From OCS116 cluster bacterium AG-390-A19 (lineage in GTDB: Bacteria > Pseudomonadota > Alphaproteobacteria > MED-G09), in NCBI GenBank assembly GCA_003278145.1, contig QCGV01000007.1:2501-49692 (forward strand): 47,192 nucleotides of DNA. The letters are read 5' to 3'. A model generated the notes under the pieces. It ran no database searches and was not told where the DNA came from. It saw only the letters and a program-made list of their open reading frames with translations. The stretch's first letter is position 1, and each line of letters starts with the position of its first letter. The translations under genes were made by a program, and so were the position numbers. Below, piece by piece: positions 46,791 to 47,192 of this stretch.

Positions 46791-47192
46791 TTATTTTCCT
46801 TTAAATTCAGGTTTTCTTTTTGAGGTGAAGGCCTCAATTCCTTCTGGACCATCTAAACCTTTTAATTGTTCGGAAAATACTTGTGACTCCAGTTCCATTT
46901 GAGTTTCTAATCCATTTGAGAAACTTTGCCTAATCATTTCCTTAACTCCACCGAATGCCTTGGTAGGCCCTTGTGCAATTTTTAGAGCAAGTTTATTTGT
47001 TTCGTTGATAACTTCCTCATCATCGACAACTTTATTTATTAATCCCCATTCAAGTGCTTCTTTGGAAGATAATACTCTATTGGTTAACATTAATTCCATC
47101 GTCCTTTTTTTTCCAATTGATCTTGGAAGGTGGAATGTTGAGCTTCCGTCGGGGGTAAGACCTGCTGCTGTATAAGCAGATGAAAATTTTAC
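46791..47192 (-). CDS. Enoyl-CoA hydratase/isomerase, 3' part only
   Basis: The frame is open to the window edge, so 134 codons are visible and the N-terminal half is missing. It contains YTAAGLTPDGSSTFHLPR, the segment holding the second catalytic position of crotonases, then TMELMLTNRVLSSKEALEWGLINKVV, the standard later helices, and FTSKRKPEFKGK at the end. The internal ATG at 47099 is not the start. First visible gene of a three-gene operon with the dehalogenase-like and alpha/beta hydrolase genes. Confidence 0.88.
   Translation of the reverse strand, partial: VKFSSAYTAAGLTPDGSSTFHLPRSIGKKRTMELMLTNRVLSSKEALEWGLINKVVDDEEVINETNKLALKIAQGPTKAFGGVKEMIRQSFSNGLETQMELESQVFSEQLKGLDGPEGIEAFTSKRKPEFKGK

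Overview
The window looks like chromosome from an AT-rich, probably marine alphaproteobacterium. Three things point there: an rRNA operon tail ordered 23S-5S-tRNA-fMet, an initiator tRNA with an A29-U41 pair in its anticodon stem, and a SAM-II riboswitch in front of a methionine gene. Compact genes, very low GC and short spacers resemble the SAR11/HIMB59/AEGEAN-169 type of oligotroph, but no marker allows a firm name. There is no phage, IS element, CRISPR array or classical defence island.

Layout. 1-2272: 3' part of 23S rRNA, 5S rRNA in a long processing stem, initiator tRNA. 2325-6080 (+): RhlE-like DEAD-box helicase, short-chain dehydrogenase, class I photolyase. 18753 down to 6073 (-): a tightly spaced run trhO - GST - TauD-type dioxygenase - four large FG-GAP/VCBS propeller exoproteins. 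All four exoproteins end in the same indel-free 160-residue C-terminal module and none has a Sec signal. This is the most distinctive locus here: a tandem family of probable type I secreted calcium-binding proteins, with no transporter in the window.

18895-19825 (+): two cold-shock proteins, one with a repetitive acidic tail, then tRNA-Arg(TCG). 19842-22397 (+): cystathionine beta-synthase and a gamma-lyase/synthase, a transsulfuration pair. 22401-30661: oxidative and ligase genes (FAD monooxygenase, acetoacetyl-CoA synthetase with a frameshift, Baeyer-Villiger-like monooxygenase, Zn alcohol dehydrogenase, FMN alpha-hydroxyacid dehydrogenase, serine hydrolase). 30702-32168: SAM-II aptamer, intrinsic terminator, metY and its terminator. 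32199-34382: crotonase, MDR reductase, cupin.

34390-37395 (-): class I ribonucleotide reductase nrdA-nrdB with a candidate NrdR site upstream. 37702-47192: a second, frameshifted MDR reductase, thiolase, a small protein coupled to a lipoprotein subtilisin autotransporter, dienoyl-CoA isomerase-like crotonase, MaoC hydratase, a small tail-anchored protein, and a crotonase / haloalkane-dehalogenase-like / alpha-beta hydrolase operon cut by the window edge.

Taken together, the right half encodes catabolism of small organic and acyl-CoA compounds plus sulfur amino-acid metabolism, and the left half encodes a secreted protein family. Two genes carry +1 shifts inside homopolymers (G7 and A6), which suggests consensus errors rather than real decay. 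All calls come from reading the sequence; no database search was run.
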